Assembly (NCBI GenBank): GCA_018266375.1
Contig: JAFEAO010000002.1
Span: forward strand, 1-64,000
Origin: Bdellovibrionales bacterium
GTDB taxonomy: Bacteria > Bdellovibrionota > UBA1018 > CAIMNF01
DNA length: 64,000 nt
Direction: 5' to 3'
Below, one piece after another: positions 1 through 9,552 of the stretch. How positions within the stretch are numbered: position 1 is the stretch's first letter; every line of letters starts with the position of its first letter. The notes beneath the pieces were generated by a model. The model was not told the DNA's origin and made no database searches. It was given only the letters and a program-made list of their open reading frames with translations. Made by a program: the position numbers and the translations under genes.

Positions 1-417
1 GTGTTCACGCGCACCAAGCACGGCGCGAACCGGCTGGCCGAGCAACTGGCCAAGGACGGCATCCCGTCGCTGGCGATCCACGGCAACAAGAGCCAGGGGG
101 CGCGCACCCGTGCCCTGAGCGAGTTCAAGGACGGATCGCTGCAGGTGCTGGTCGCCACCGACATCGCGGCGCGCGGGCTGGACATCGCCGAATTGCCGCA
201 CGTCGTCAATTTCGAGCTGCCGAACGTCCCCGAGGACTACGTGCACCGGATCGGCCGCACCGGCCGCGCCGAAAAGACGGGCGTTGCGACCAGTTTTGTC
301 ACGCCGAAGGATATTCAAACTTTGCGTAAGGTCGAGAAGTTGGTCGGCCGGCGCATCGAAATTCCGCGAGGCTTCGAGCCACGCGGGCGCAGCGGCGGCG
401 GACGCGGTCGTCGTTAG
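1..417 (+). CDS. DEAD-box ATP-dependent RNA helicase, C-terminal part (RhlE-like), truncated at window start
   Basis: This is the C-terminal RecA-like domain of a DEAD-box RNA helicase, which unwinds RNA duplexes in ribosome assembly or mRNA decay. Visible motifs are FTRTK (motif IV region), [11 protein letters not shown] (motif V) and HRIGRTGR (motif VI), followed by a short Arg/Gly-rich tail ending in GRGRR. The N-terminal domain with the Walker A and DEAD motifs lies outside the window, so the first GTG is simply the window edge and not a start codon. RhlE is the closest subfamily by motif spelling and by the short basic tail, but other DEAD-box subfamilies are possible. The segment is about 68% G+C by hand count, against about 52% in the next gene, which suggests foreign origin. 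Confidence 0.9.
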   Translation: MFTRTKHGANRLAEQLAKDGIPSLAIHGNKSQGARTRALSEFKDGSLQVLVATDIAARGLDIAELPHVVNFELPNVPEDYVHRIGRTGRAEKTGVATSFVTPKDIQTLRKVEKLVGRRIEIPRGFEPRGRSGGGRGRR

Positions 418-442
418 TGTACGGCGCCAAGTAAAAAATACC

Positions 443-1381
443 ATGAAAGCCACGACTCATCCCCGCAATCGGTATCAAGGTCATTACAACATCAAGGGCC
501 TGCTTGAAACCTTTCCGGAGCTCGGCAAATTCGCCAAGAAAAACGTAGCGGGCGAGCCTTCGATCGATTTCGCGAATCCTGCCGCGGTCAAATCGTTGAA
601 CCGCGCGCTCCTCAATCAATACTACGGTATCGTGGAGTGGGATATCCCTGACCAGTATTTGTGTCCGCCGATCCCGGGCCGCGCGGACTACATCCATCAC
701 CTCGCGGATCTTCTCGCCGTGAATGAGCGTGCCAACGGGCGTGCAACCCGAGACGAAGGCGGAGATCTCGCCCGAGGCGCGGCGGTGCGGGTGCTTGATG
801 TCGGAGTCGGCGCGAACTGCATTTATCCGATCTTGGGCCACTGCGAGTACGGTTGGTCGTATGTGGGTTCGGACATCGATCCGGTTGCACTCGCGAACGC
901 GCAAAAAATTATCGATGCCAATTCAAAGCTCGCGAGCACGATCGAACTGAGACGGCAAACTCCTCCGGATATTTTAAAGGGCATCATCAAGTCAAGCGAG
1001 CGATTCGACCTTACGATGTGCAATCCGCCGTTTCACGCGAGCGCGTTCGAAGCGGCGGAGGTCAACCGCAAGAAATGGCGGAACTTAGGCAAGGCTCCGG
1101 TCACGAACTTCGGCGGTCAAAACAACGAGCTCTGGGTCGAGGGCGGAGAGATCGCATTCATCCGCCGGATGATCGAAGAGAGCGCGACGATGCGCACGCA
1201 GGTGCTGTGGTTTACCTCGTTCGTCTCGAAAGAAGCGAGTCTGAAGCCCTTGTATGGGGAACTCGCGAAAAACGAAGTGCTCGAGTACCGCGTGATGGAC
1301 ATGGAACAGGGTCAAAAGCGCAGCCGTCTCCTGGCCTGGACCTTTCTCGGCGGCAAGGCAGAATGGAACAGAACAACTTAA
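443..1381 (+). CDS. rlmF: 23S rRNA (adenine-1618-N6)-methyltransferase RlmF
   Basis: The 312-residue product matches RlmF (YbiN), which uses S-adenosylmethionine to methylate A1618 of 23S rRNA. The N-terminus has the family pattern HPRNRYQGHYN. The AdoMet motif VLDVGVGANCIYP lies near residues 118-130, the acidic loop GSDID near 142-146, and the catalytic NPPF tetrad of N6-adenine methyltransferases at 194-197. The ATG at 443 is chosen because the family N-terminus starts there. The frame stays open upstream to 284, but that part overlaps the helicase gene and lacks family similarity. No clear Shine-Dalgarno sequence is visible. Length and motif order are normal for the family. Confidence 0.93.
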   Translation: MKATTHPRNRYQGHYNIKGLLETFPELGKFAKKNVAGEPSIDFANPAAVKSLNRALLNQYYGIVEWDIPDQYLCPPIPGRADYIHHLADLLAVNERANGRATRDEGGDLARGAAVRVLDVGVGANCIYPILGHCEYGWSYVGSDIDPVALANAQKIIDANSKLASTIELRRQTPPDILKGIIKSSERFDLTMCNPPFHASAFEAAEVNRKKWRNLGKAPVTNFGGQNNELWVEGGEIAFIRRMIEESATMRTQVLWFTSFVSKEASLKPLYGELAKNEVLEYRVMDMEQGQKRSRLLAWTFLGGKAEWNRTT

Positions 1382-1419
1382 TTGACCCATTTCCTGAAAA
1401 CCTGGTTTACACTTTATTC

Positions 1420-2010
1420 ATGAAGACAAAAATCCTGCTACCGTTTTTCGCTTTGCTTTTAGGAACGCTTTCCGCCCCTGCGCACGCCTTCGTGTCGCCG
1501 ATCGGCGTGTCCGTCGTTCCACCGATTCAGTTTCCACCGGAAAACTTCAGCGTGGCCGGTGTGCGAGTTAACGCGCTCTGGGGGCAGCACTATAAGGTGT
1601 ACGGCCTCGATGCCGGCGTGGTGAACGTCACGTTACAAAACATGGCCGGATTTCAAGTCGGCGCATTTAACTGGAACAAAGGCGAAACCTTCGCGTTTGT
1701 TCAAGCAGGCGTCGGTAACACCAACATCAACAAGACCAATATCTACGGCCTACAGGCCGGTGCGATCATGAACGTCAACAAGGCTGAGTCGTTTGCGCTC
1801 GGTGTGGTCGCGTCGCTCGCGAACATGACCAACTATATGAAAGTGGTCGGCATCGAAGTCGGGGGTTACAACAAAGCCCGCACGGTTTACGGATTCCAGA
1901 TCGGGATCGTCAACATAGCCGAAGATCTCGTCGGCCTCCAGATCGGTTTGATCAACTTTCACACTCACGGTGTATTTGCGATGTCGCCGATCCTGAACTT
2001 CGGATTCTAA
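1420..2010 (+). CDS. Exported protein with LA_2272-type surface repeats
   Basis: A 196-residue protein with a clear signal peptide (MKTKILLPFFALLLGTLSAPAHA). The mature part is a string of short degenerate repeats of the form (V/I)YGLxxGxxN and GxQxGxxN, for example VYGLDAGVVNV, IYGLQAGAIMNV, VYGFQIGIVN and VGLQIGLIN. These resemble the surface-repeat family first named in Leptospira (LA_2272 type). Such repeats are likely to form a beta-helical or outer-membrane structure; no enzymatic role is known. The ATG is placed at the signal peptide; the same frame is open much further upstream inside rlmF, but that part is a shadow. It lies 38 bp after rlmF and may have its own promoter. Function unknown. 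Confidence 0.75.
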   Translation: MKTKILLPFFALLLGTLSAPAHAFVSPIGVSVVPPIQFPPENFSVAGVRVNALWGQHYKVYGLDAGVVNVTLQNMAGFQVGAFNWNKGETFAFVQAGVGNTNINKTNIYGLQAGAIMNVNKAESFALGVVASLANMTNYMKVVGIEVGGYNKARTVYGFQIGIVNIAEDLVGLQIGLINFHTHGVFAMSPILNFGF

Positions 2011-2026
2011 AGAAAAAAAATCCATA

Positions 2027-2053
2027 TTGACATAATGCGTTATGCTCGATACT
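2027..2053 (+). promoter_or_regulatory. Probable sigma-70-type promoter
   Basis: A perfect -35 hexamer TTGACA (2027-2032) is followed after 15 bases by GATACT (2048-2053), a four-of-six match to TATAAT. Transcription would begin near 2060, some 25 bases before the start codon of the exported protein at 2084. The 15-base spacer is shorter than the usual 17. The same hexamer GATACT and spacing recur in front of the pyrimidine operon (23224-23250), which supports it being real. Confidence 0.45.
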
Positions 2054-2083
2054 AACCTGGCGAGGTCGTTAGAGGGGTTATTT

Positions 2084-2806
2084 ATGCAGTACGCACTCGT
2101 GTCCATTTTGTTCATTTTCGGGGGGTTCCCATACACAGCCCAGGCGTCCGAAATGTCTGATACCGCAGTCGAAGCGATGATTTCTATCGATGATTTGGGC
2201 ATACCCGATCCGTTTAAGAGGCCCGTTGCCGAAGTCGATCCGTTGACCAAGATCAAAGTCGATCGAGTCCTTATTGGGCCGGTTTACGCCGCGAAACGGG
2301 GAGCGGATTTTGATTACTTTCGCTATGTCACGTTTTATAACGTCACCACCCGCAAAGAGCGCATCTATCAATTGCCGGTTCATCGCGAAGAATGCTTCGA
2401 TAAGTCCGACCTATTTGCCAACTATTCGTGGTCCTACACGTTTTCCGCAAAGGTGAGCGCCGGCGTACAGGTGGGACCGGTCGGCCTGAGCACCGAGCTC
2501 ACTCAGACGCGTACTTTGACGACTTCACGTAACATCCGGGCGACGGGTAAGGTGGTCGCGGATCACACGCCTTATTTGTATAAGTCGAGCTGGAGCGGGT
2601 TTACCTATCTCCAAACCTATACGGCTAAAACCCGTGCGGAGACGCTCGTCACTCAGCAAGACAACAAGACCAAGTGGTGGGTACAGTTCTTGTTTCCGAC
2701 CTTGTCGATGCCGAAAAAATACCCGATGGAATTTGATGTGCAAGACGCCGAATGGACCTTCGTGGTGGAGCGCAAAATCCTGAGCAAATGTCCCGACGAT
2801 AACTAG
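2084..2806 (+). CDS. Exported protein of unknown function
   Basis: A 240-residue protein that begins with a probable signal peptide (MQYALVSILFIFGGFPYTAQA), so it is likely secreted or periplasmic. I do not recognise a family. The mature part is rich in Thr, Ser and aromatic residues with alternating polar and hydrophobic stretches (for example KVSAGVQVGPVGLSTELTQTRTL), which fits beta-structure. The ATG at 2084 is preferred over an in-frame ATG at 2042 because it follows an AGAGGGG ribosome binding site at 7 bases and starts the signal peptide. It is preceded by its own promoter and converges with the DUF2461 gene downstream. Confidence 0.6.
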   Translation: MQYALVSILFIFGGFPYTAQASEMSDTAVEAMISIDDLGIPDPFKRPVAEVDPLTKIKVDRVLIGPVYAAKRGADFDYFRYVTFYNVTTRKERIYQLPVHREECFDKSDLFANYSWSYTFSAKVSAGVQVGPVGLSTELTQTRTLTTSRNIRATGKVVADHTPYLYKSSWSGFTYLQTYTAKTRAETLVTQQDNKTKWWVQFLFPTLSMPKKYPMEFDVQDAEWTFVVERKILSKCPDDN

Positions 2807-2874
2807 ACGTAGGGTGGTCTCCGGTTTTGACTTCTCTGGGCGTCTTGAGGCATCGGCGCACGTCGACTTGGATC

Positions 2875-3633
2875 TCAGAAGTCGAAGGATGTCGCTGATG
2901 GATCGCGAAGGACCACCGACTCGCGCAAAGAGGTTTTTTGAATCTCTTTTGGCCACGTCGTCGTCCATTGGTCTAAAATGCGATTGAGGCGCAGAACCTG
3001 GCGCCAGTCTGCGATGATTACGTCGGCTAGATTGCGTGAGAGCGCTTGTTTTGCCGGCACGTAACGCCACACGTACCAAGCTTGCATGCGGAGCCAGTCA
3101 AAGCGGGGGTGGTCGATCGGGTAGTCGCGCGGCTTGGTTTTGAGCACGCGTTCGGTGCCGAGCCCGATATAGTGTTTTTTAAACTCCCTATCTTTGAGGA
3201 GTGTCTCGAGCTGTGAAGGATCCTTGTCGATCCACTTGCGGATGTGCTTGGTTTGATCGGCGCTCGGCACGTAAAGCCCGCCCGCGGTGTAATAGTCTTT
3301 ATCGGAGAAGTGGAAGTAGAGGTTCGGGAGGCTATCGTAGCGGCTCTCGGAATCGCGAGAGACGGAGACGTGGAACCAGTTGCGGAACGGGCCCTTTTCC
3401 TGGGCGTTGTCCCAGCTGCGCTTGATCCTAGCGAATCCCATCTTCGGAAACCGATAGCCCGGTGCTTCGCCGCGGAGTTCTTTGGCGACCGTCTGCATGA
3501 GCTCCTTCATTGGTTCGACCAGGACCTCCTTGTACTCGGCTTTATTTTTGTCGAGCCAATCGAGCTTTTTTTGGCGGGTCGCTTTATTGAGGAAGGCGAT
3601 GCTATCTTTGTTAAAAAATTTTTGCACTGGCAT
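2875..3633 (-). CDS. DUF2461 family protein
   Basis: A 252-residue cytoplasmic protein of the DUF2461 family (TIGR02453-like). Family hallmarks are the N-terminal FFNKDSIAFLxxLxxxNxKxW-type segment (here NKDSIAFLNKATRQKKLDWLDKN), the central FRNWFHVSVS and LPNLYFHFSDKD strands, GGLYVPSADQ, and the C-terminal basic helices. No biochemical role is established for the family. It sits 13 bp downstream of the ABC-F gene on the same strand and is probably cotranscribed with it. The start codon lies directly after a purine-rich AAGGGG sequence on the coding strand. Length is normal. Confidence 0.85.
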   Translation of the reverse strand: MPVQKFFNKDSIAFLNKATRQKKLDWLDKNKAEYKEVLVEPMKELMQTVAKELRGEAPGYRFPKMGFARIKRSWDNAQEKGPFRNWFHVSVSRDSESRYDSLPNLYFHFSDKDYYTAGGLYVPSADQTKHIRKWIDKDPSQLETLLKDREFKKHYIGLGTERVLKTKPRDYPIDHPRFDWLRMQAWYVWRYVPAKQALSRNLADVIIADWRQVLRLNRILDQWTTTWPKEIQKTSLRESVVLRDPSATSFDF

Positions 3634-3646
3634 GTTCCCCTTGTAA

Positions 3647-5560
<1,914 letters not shown>

Positions 5561-5590
5561 GGTGGAAGCATTCTAGCATGCGGTTTCGAC

Positions 5591-6376
5591 CTAAGCCAAC
5601 CAGCCTTGATTGCGGTACTCCTCGACGACGTCGTTGATCGCGGCTTGGGCAGCGTCTTTATCGAGGCGATCGTTGAAATCGTGCACGAGTTCCGAGCGCG
5701 GCCAGGACCGGGTGACTTCGCGTTTGGTGAGTTTGGTCGAGAGGCCTGCTTTCATTCCGTCGACCTCGGCGCGATGGAATTGAAACTTGGCTTCGATGGA
5801 AGTGTCTTTGCCTTCGCCTTCGAGTTTGAGTTCGATCACAAGATGGTCGAGTTGCGCCCAATCCTTCGAGTCGGGAGGGTCGAGTTCGGTGTCGATCCAG
5901 CCATTTCTTCCGGCAGTGGTTTTCTTGAGCGCAAAACGGAATTCCGTCCGCATCATCTCGATGATGTCTTGCAAATAGTGGTGAGGAAGAATATTGAGCT
6001 TCAGCTGGCCGTAGGTGAAAAGATCGTCGCCAAAACCATAGAGTAAAAACAGGCTTCCGGCCTTGTCGGTGATGCGGGCCTGGCGAGGGACCGTGAACTT
6101 CCAGACCAGCGTAGGGCCGTCCGCGGTGGTACTAACCGACGCGTCGCTTGACGCTTCTTCGATGATCGAAAAGGCTTCTGCAGATTTGCTTTTAATTTTG
6201 CGCTCGGTGGACTCCGCAAGCACCACACGAGGGGTGACGGCGTCGGCAGCGGAACCGGCAGGCGTGTTTCTGATGATGGTCTGCAGCTGACCTTGAATCG
6301 ATTGGCCTTGTTGCCAAGATTCGCCCTCGATGGTGACCTTATATTCGACTCCGTTTTGGAAAGTTGTGCCCTTCAT
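5591..6376 (-). CDS. Protein of unknown function, possibly arrestin/Spo0M-like fold
   Basis: A 261-residue soluble protein without signal peptide. I do not recognise the family with confidence. The first half alternates hydrophobic beta-strands (VEYKVTIEGESWQQGQSIQGQL, VWKFTVPRQARITDKAGSLFLLYG), a pattern seen in Spo0M/arrestin-like beta-sandwiches. The second half is charged and helical, ending DVVEEYRNQGWLA. It lies 30 bp upstream of the ABC-F gene on the same strand and could lead that small operon. No Shine-Dalgarno sequence is visible before the ATG. It is divergent from the arginine operon, with about 207 bp between the two start codons. Confidence 0.55.
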   Translation of the reverse strand: MKGTTFQNGVEYKVTIEGESWQQGQSIQGQLQTIIRNTPAGSAADAVTPRVVLAESTERKIKSKSAEAFSIIEEASSDASVSTTADGPTLVWKFTVPRQARITDKAGSLFLLYGFGDDLFTYGQLKLNILPHHYLQDIIEMMRTEFRFALKKTTAGRNGWIDTELDPPDSKDWAQLDHLVIELKLEGEGKDTSIEAKFQFHRAEVDGMKAGLSTKLTKREVTRSWPRSELVHDFNDRLDKDAAQAAINDVVEEYRNQGWLA

Positions 6377-6458
6377 TCGATAGATTGACTGTACACATTG
6401 GCGAAACGCCTGCCAATAGGCGTGGTCTTAGTCCTGACCAAAAAAGTACAAAAAAATC

Positions 6459-6544
6459 TTGCACGCTCCAAAAAAAGACTCATACTGGCGTTGAATTGTG
6501 TTAAAAGAATTCTCCCAAGTGGGATTGGTTCTACGTGGGAATTC
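6459..6544 (+). promoter_or_regulatory. Arginine operon leader with weak promoter and competing hairpins
   Basis: The 207-bp divergent region holds a weak promoter candidate, TTGCAC (6459-6464), 16 bases, CATACT (6481-6486). Downstream, GAATTCTCCCA (6507-6517) can pair with TGGGAATTC (6536-6544), with one bulged T. Part of the left arm can instead pair locally as TCCCA-AG-TGGGA (6513-6524). The two folds exclude each other, as expected for an attenuator or other RNA switch. A further small hairpin, ACGCCT/AGGCGT, lies at 6404-6421. No ArgR-box of the classical form is evident. Confidence 0.35.
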
Positions 6545-6583
6545 GGTGCACGGTTTAAGCAAAAACGAGGGCTTAATTAGAAA

Positions 6584-7291
6584 TTGAAAGATCAGGCTTT
6601 GGCGGACGAAAACACCGCTATCAGTATTAACACTACTGCCGCAAACATCATCGTCAGGGAAGCCACCGCCGCTGACGCTCACTACGCAGAACAAATCGCA
6701 GGCGAGATGGAAGCCTCGGCAAAGGCCCGCGGTACCGGTATCGCAAAACGTTCGCCCCAGTACCTCGCGCTCAAAATGCAAGAAGGCAAAGCGGTCATCG
6801 CTTCGCTTGAAGACGGCACCTGGGTTGGTTTTTGCTACATCGAAGCTTGGGGTCACGAAAAGTTCGTCGCGAACTCCGGCCTCATCGTGTCGCCGCCATT
6901 CCGTAAAACGGGCGTCGCTACGCAAATCAAACGCCGTATTTTCAATCTCTCGCGCCGGAAATATCCGAACGCAAAAATTTTCGGTCTCACTACCGGTTTG
7001 GCTGTCATGAAAATGAACAGCGAGCTCGGGTACGTCCCGGTGACCTATAGCGAGCTCACCGACGACCAGGAGTTTTGGCAGGGCTGTAAGTCCTGCGTGA
7101 ACTACGAGATCCTGATGAGTAAGGGCCAGAAGAACTGCCTCTGTACGGCGATGCTCTATACGCCGAAAAACGAGCCCGTGATGGCGACGGATCCGGCCAA
7201 ACCCGCTGCCGAACCGACGAGCGGTTCATCGGTTAATTCCTTAGGTGGCATCAAAAAGCTTTTTAATATTTTTAGAAAATTCTCGGTATGA
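6584..7291 (+). CDS. GNAT acyltransferase of the arginine operon (putative N-acyl-glutamate synthase)
   Basis: A 235-residue GNAT-fold acyltransferase, probably acylating glutamate in the first arginine step. The fold shows IVREATAADA at the N-terminus, the acyl-CoA-binding segment VSPPFRKTGVATQIKRR and a late strand with LGYVPV. The C-terminal part carries four conserved-looking cysteines, CKSC and CLC, typical of the form found beside argG in Bacteroidetes arginine operons. The start is a TTG at 6584 with a GAGGG site 12 bases upstream; the spacing is a little long, so the start is not certain. The stop overlaps the argG start (ATGA), implying translational coupling. Whether acetyl-CoA or succinyl-CoA is used cannot be read from the sequence; see the carbamoyltransferase entry. 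Confidence 0.75.
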   Translation: MKDQALADENTAISINTTAANIIVREATAADAHYAEQIAGEMEASAKARGTGIAKRSPQYLALKMQEGKAVIASLEDGTWVGFCYIEAWGHEKFVANSGLIVSPPFRKTGVATQIKRRIFNLSRRKYPNAKIFGLTTGLAVMKMNSELGYVPVTYSELTDDQEFWQGCKSCVNYEILMSKGQKNCLCTAMLYTPKNEPVMATDPAKPAAEPTSGSSVNSLGGIKKLFNIFRKFSV

Positions 7292-8541
7292 GTGACAAGG
7301 TTAATGGTATCGCCCCTGGTGGGCGCGTGGTTCTCGGTTTTAGCGGCGGTCTCGATACTTCCTTTTGTGTGAAGTACCTCACCAACGATCTTGGGATGGA
7401 AGTGCACAGCGTGCTCGTCGATACCGGCGGTTTCAGTGAGGCGGAGCGAGCGCACATCGAAGCTCACGCCAAAAAACTCGGCGTGAAATCCCACACCACG
7501 GTCGATGCGGTTAAAACTTATTACGATCGCGTGATCAAGTACCTCGTTTACGGGAATGTGCTGAAGAACCAAACTTATCCATTGTCGGTGAGTGCCGAAC
7601 GTCTGATCCAGGCGCTCGAGATGGTTCGGGTCGCTAAGAACATGGGCATCCCTAATCTGGCGCACGGCTCGACGGGCGCGGGTAATGACCAAGTCCGTTT
7701 CGATATGGTTTTTCATATCCAGATGCCGGATGCAAAAATCTTTACTCCCATTCGCGATCTCCGGATCTCGCGCGACGAAGAAATCGCTTACCTTCAAAAA
7801 AGCGGTGTGGACTGGATGGATTTCAAGAAATCCGTGTACTCGATCAACAAAGGCCTCTGGGGCACGTCCGTGGGCGGCCGCGAGACGTTGAAGTCGCTCG
7901 GACGTTTGCCGGACGAGGCGTGGCCGACTCAGGTAACAAAAACCGGCTCCGAGACCGTGAAGCTCGGTTTTACCCAAGGCCAGTTGACCGCGATCAACGG
8001 TAAAACTTACGATCATCCGGTTGCCGCGATTCAAGCTTTGAGCACGATTGCGGCTCCGTACGGTATCGGCCGCGACATCCATGTGGGCGACACCATTATC
8101 GGCATCAAAGGCCGCGTGGGTTTTGAGGCTGCGGCCCCCGTGCTCATCATTAAGTCGCATCACTTGCTTGAGAAGCATGTATTGACCAAGCACCAGCAAA
8201 ATCTAAAAGAGCAACTCGCTCTGTTTTACGGAACTCATTTACATGAAGGACAAATTCTTGACCCAGTGATGAGAGACATTGAAGCGTTTTTTGCTTCGGC
8301 TCAAGCTCACGTCACGGGTGAAGTCTCGATCGAGCTCGCGCCGTATCGCTATCAGATGCTCGGTATAGAATCGAAATATGATTTGATGGCATCGAAATCC
8401 GGCATGTATGGAGAGATGAACTCGGCGTGGTCGGGCGACGACGTTCGGGGCTTCAGCAAAATTTTTGGCAACCAGACTAAGATCTATCATTCGATCGGGA
8501 CTGGGGAAGGTGGCAGTGGCACCGACCGAGGGGTTAAGTAA
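7288..8541 (+). CDS. argG: Argininosuccinate synthase
   Basis: A 417-residue enzyme joining citrulline and aspartate with ATP to give argininosuccinate. The PP-loop SGGLDTS lies at residues 19-25, and the citrulline/aspartate-binding HGSTGAGNDQVRF segment near 127-139. The C-terminal region includes GEVSIELAPYRYQMLGIESKYDLM. It is a divergent member of the type seen in Bacteroidetes operons rather than the E. coli type. The ATG overlaps the stop of the GNAT gene, and the stop overlaps the argC start (TAATG). Being second in an eight-gene operon, it is predicted to be expressed with all other arginine enzymes. Confidence 0.93.
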   Translation: MSDKVNGIAPGGRVVLGFSGGLDTSFCVKYLTNDLGMEVHSVLVDTGGFSEAERAHIEAHAKKLGVKSHTTVDAVKTYYDRVIKYLVYGNVLKNQTYPLSVSAERLIQALEMVRVAKNMGIPNLAHGSTGAGNDQVRFDMVFHIQMPDAKIFTPIRDLRISRDEEIAYLQKSGVDWMDFKKSVYSINKGLWGTSVGGRETLKSLGRLPDEAWPTQVTKTGSETVKLGFTQGQLTAINGKTYDHPVAAIQALSTIAAPYGIGRDIHVGDTIIGIKGRVGFEAAAPVLIIKSHHLLEKHVLTKHQQNLKEQLALFYGTHLHEGQILDPVMRDIEAFFASAQAHVTGEVSIELAPYRYQMLGIESKYDLMASKSGMYGEMNSAWSGDDVRGFSKIFGNQTKIYHSIGTGEGGSGTDRGVK

Positions 8542-9551
8542 TGAAAAAGTTGCGCGTAGGCATCATTGGCGGAGCGGGGTACACGGGCGGGGAACTCGTG
8601 CGTATCATCCTCCAGCACGATGGCGTCGAGCTCGCTTACGTTCAAAGCCGTAGCCAGGCGGGTAAACCTCTGTACTCGGTTCACCGCGATTTGATCAGCG
8701 AGACCGAGATGAAATTCACGAACGATCCGGCTTTGAATCGCGATCCGTCTCTTGATGTGGTGTTCTTGGCGGTTCCGCACGGGGAGGCGAAGACCGTGGT
8801 GCTCGAAGCCGGGATCTCGGCGCGCACGAGCATCATCGATTTATCCAACGAGCTTCGCTTGGAAGCCACCTGTCGCGTGGGTGAACGTGAGTTTGTGTAC
8901 GGATTGCCGGAATTGTATCGCGACCGCATCAAGAGCGCGCGCAACATCGCAAACCCCGGCTGCTTTGCTACGACAATTCAGTTATCCCTCCTGCCTTTGG
9001 CTGCGACCGGTAAGCTCGAGCGCGCGACCATCACCGGGATCACCGGCGCGACTGGCGCGGGCGTAGCGCTGAGCCCGACTTCGCACTTCGCGTTTCGTGA
9101 TAACAACATTCAAGCTTATAAAACTTTGTCGCACCAACATATGGGCGAAGTCGGTGAGTCGCTGGCTCGGGCAGCGGGCTCCAAGGCGAAGAAGCCTCGC
9201 CTGTCGTTTATCCCTTGGCGCGGAGATTTTACGCGTGGGATTTTCGTAAGTTCGCTCGTGGATTCAAATCTCTCGAAGGCCGAAGCGACCGAGATGTACC
9301 GTAAGTTTTACGCCGGTCATCCGTTTGTGTCGGTCGTTGACGAGGCGGTGGACCTCAAGTCTTGCGTCAACACCAATCATGCTCTGATTGAGATTGTGCA
9401 AGGCACGGGCGATGCTGCCGGTCAACTTGCGATCCATTGCGTGCTTGATAACTTGATCAAGGGTGCTTCAGGGCAAGCGGTGCAAAACATGAACCTCATG
9501 TTTGGGTTGCCCGAGAAGATGGGCCTCCGTCTGAAAGGTTCAGCGTTTTAA
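8541..9551 (+). CDS. argC: N-acyl-gamma-glutamyl-phosphate reductase
   Basis: A 336-residue NADPH-dependent reductase that converts N-acyl-glutamyl phosphate to the semialdehyde. The N-terminal Rossmann motif is GIIGGAGYTGGEL. The catalytic cysteine is C141 in NPGCFATT, and the family segment SHFAFRDNNIQAYKT follows. The C-terminus has the closing motif GASGQAVQNMNLM. Start and stop overlap or abut the neighbours (TAATG with argG; one base to argD), so it is clearly in the operon. In this operon type the substrate may be acetyl- or succinyl-glutamyl phosphate. Confidence 0.95.
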   Translation: MKKLRVGIIGGAGYTGGELVRIILQHDGVELAYVQSRSQAGKPLYSVHRDLISETEMKFTNDPALNRDPSLDVVFLAVPHGEAKTVVLEAGISARTSIIDLSNELRLEATCRVGEREFVYGLPELYRDRIKSARNIANPGCFATTIQLSLLPLAATGKLERATITGITGATGAGVALSPTSHFAFRDNNIQAYKTLSHQHMGEVGESLARAAGSKAKKPRLSFIPWRGDFTRGIFVSSLVDSNLSKAEATEMYRKFYAGHPFVSVVDEAVDLKSCVNTNHALIEIVQGTGDAAGQLAIHCVLDNLIKGASGQAVQNMNLMFGLPEKMGLRLKGSAF

Positions 9552-9552
9552 G

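Noticed and set aside
284..442. Upstream extension of rlmF into the helicase gene
   Set aside because: The family N-terminus begins at 443, and the extension is Arg-rich shadow of the helicase frame.
299..904. Minus-strand frame of 201 codons under rlmF
   Set aside because: Shadow of rlmF; no recognisable protein features.
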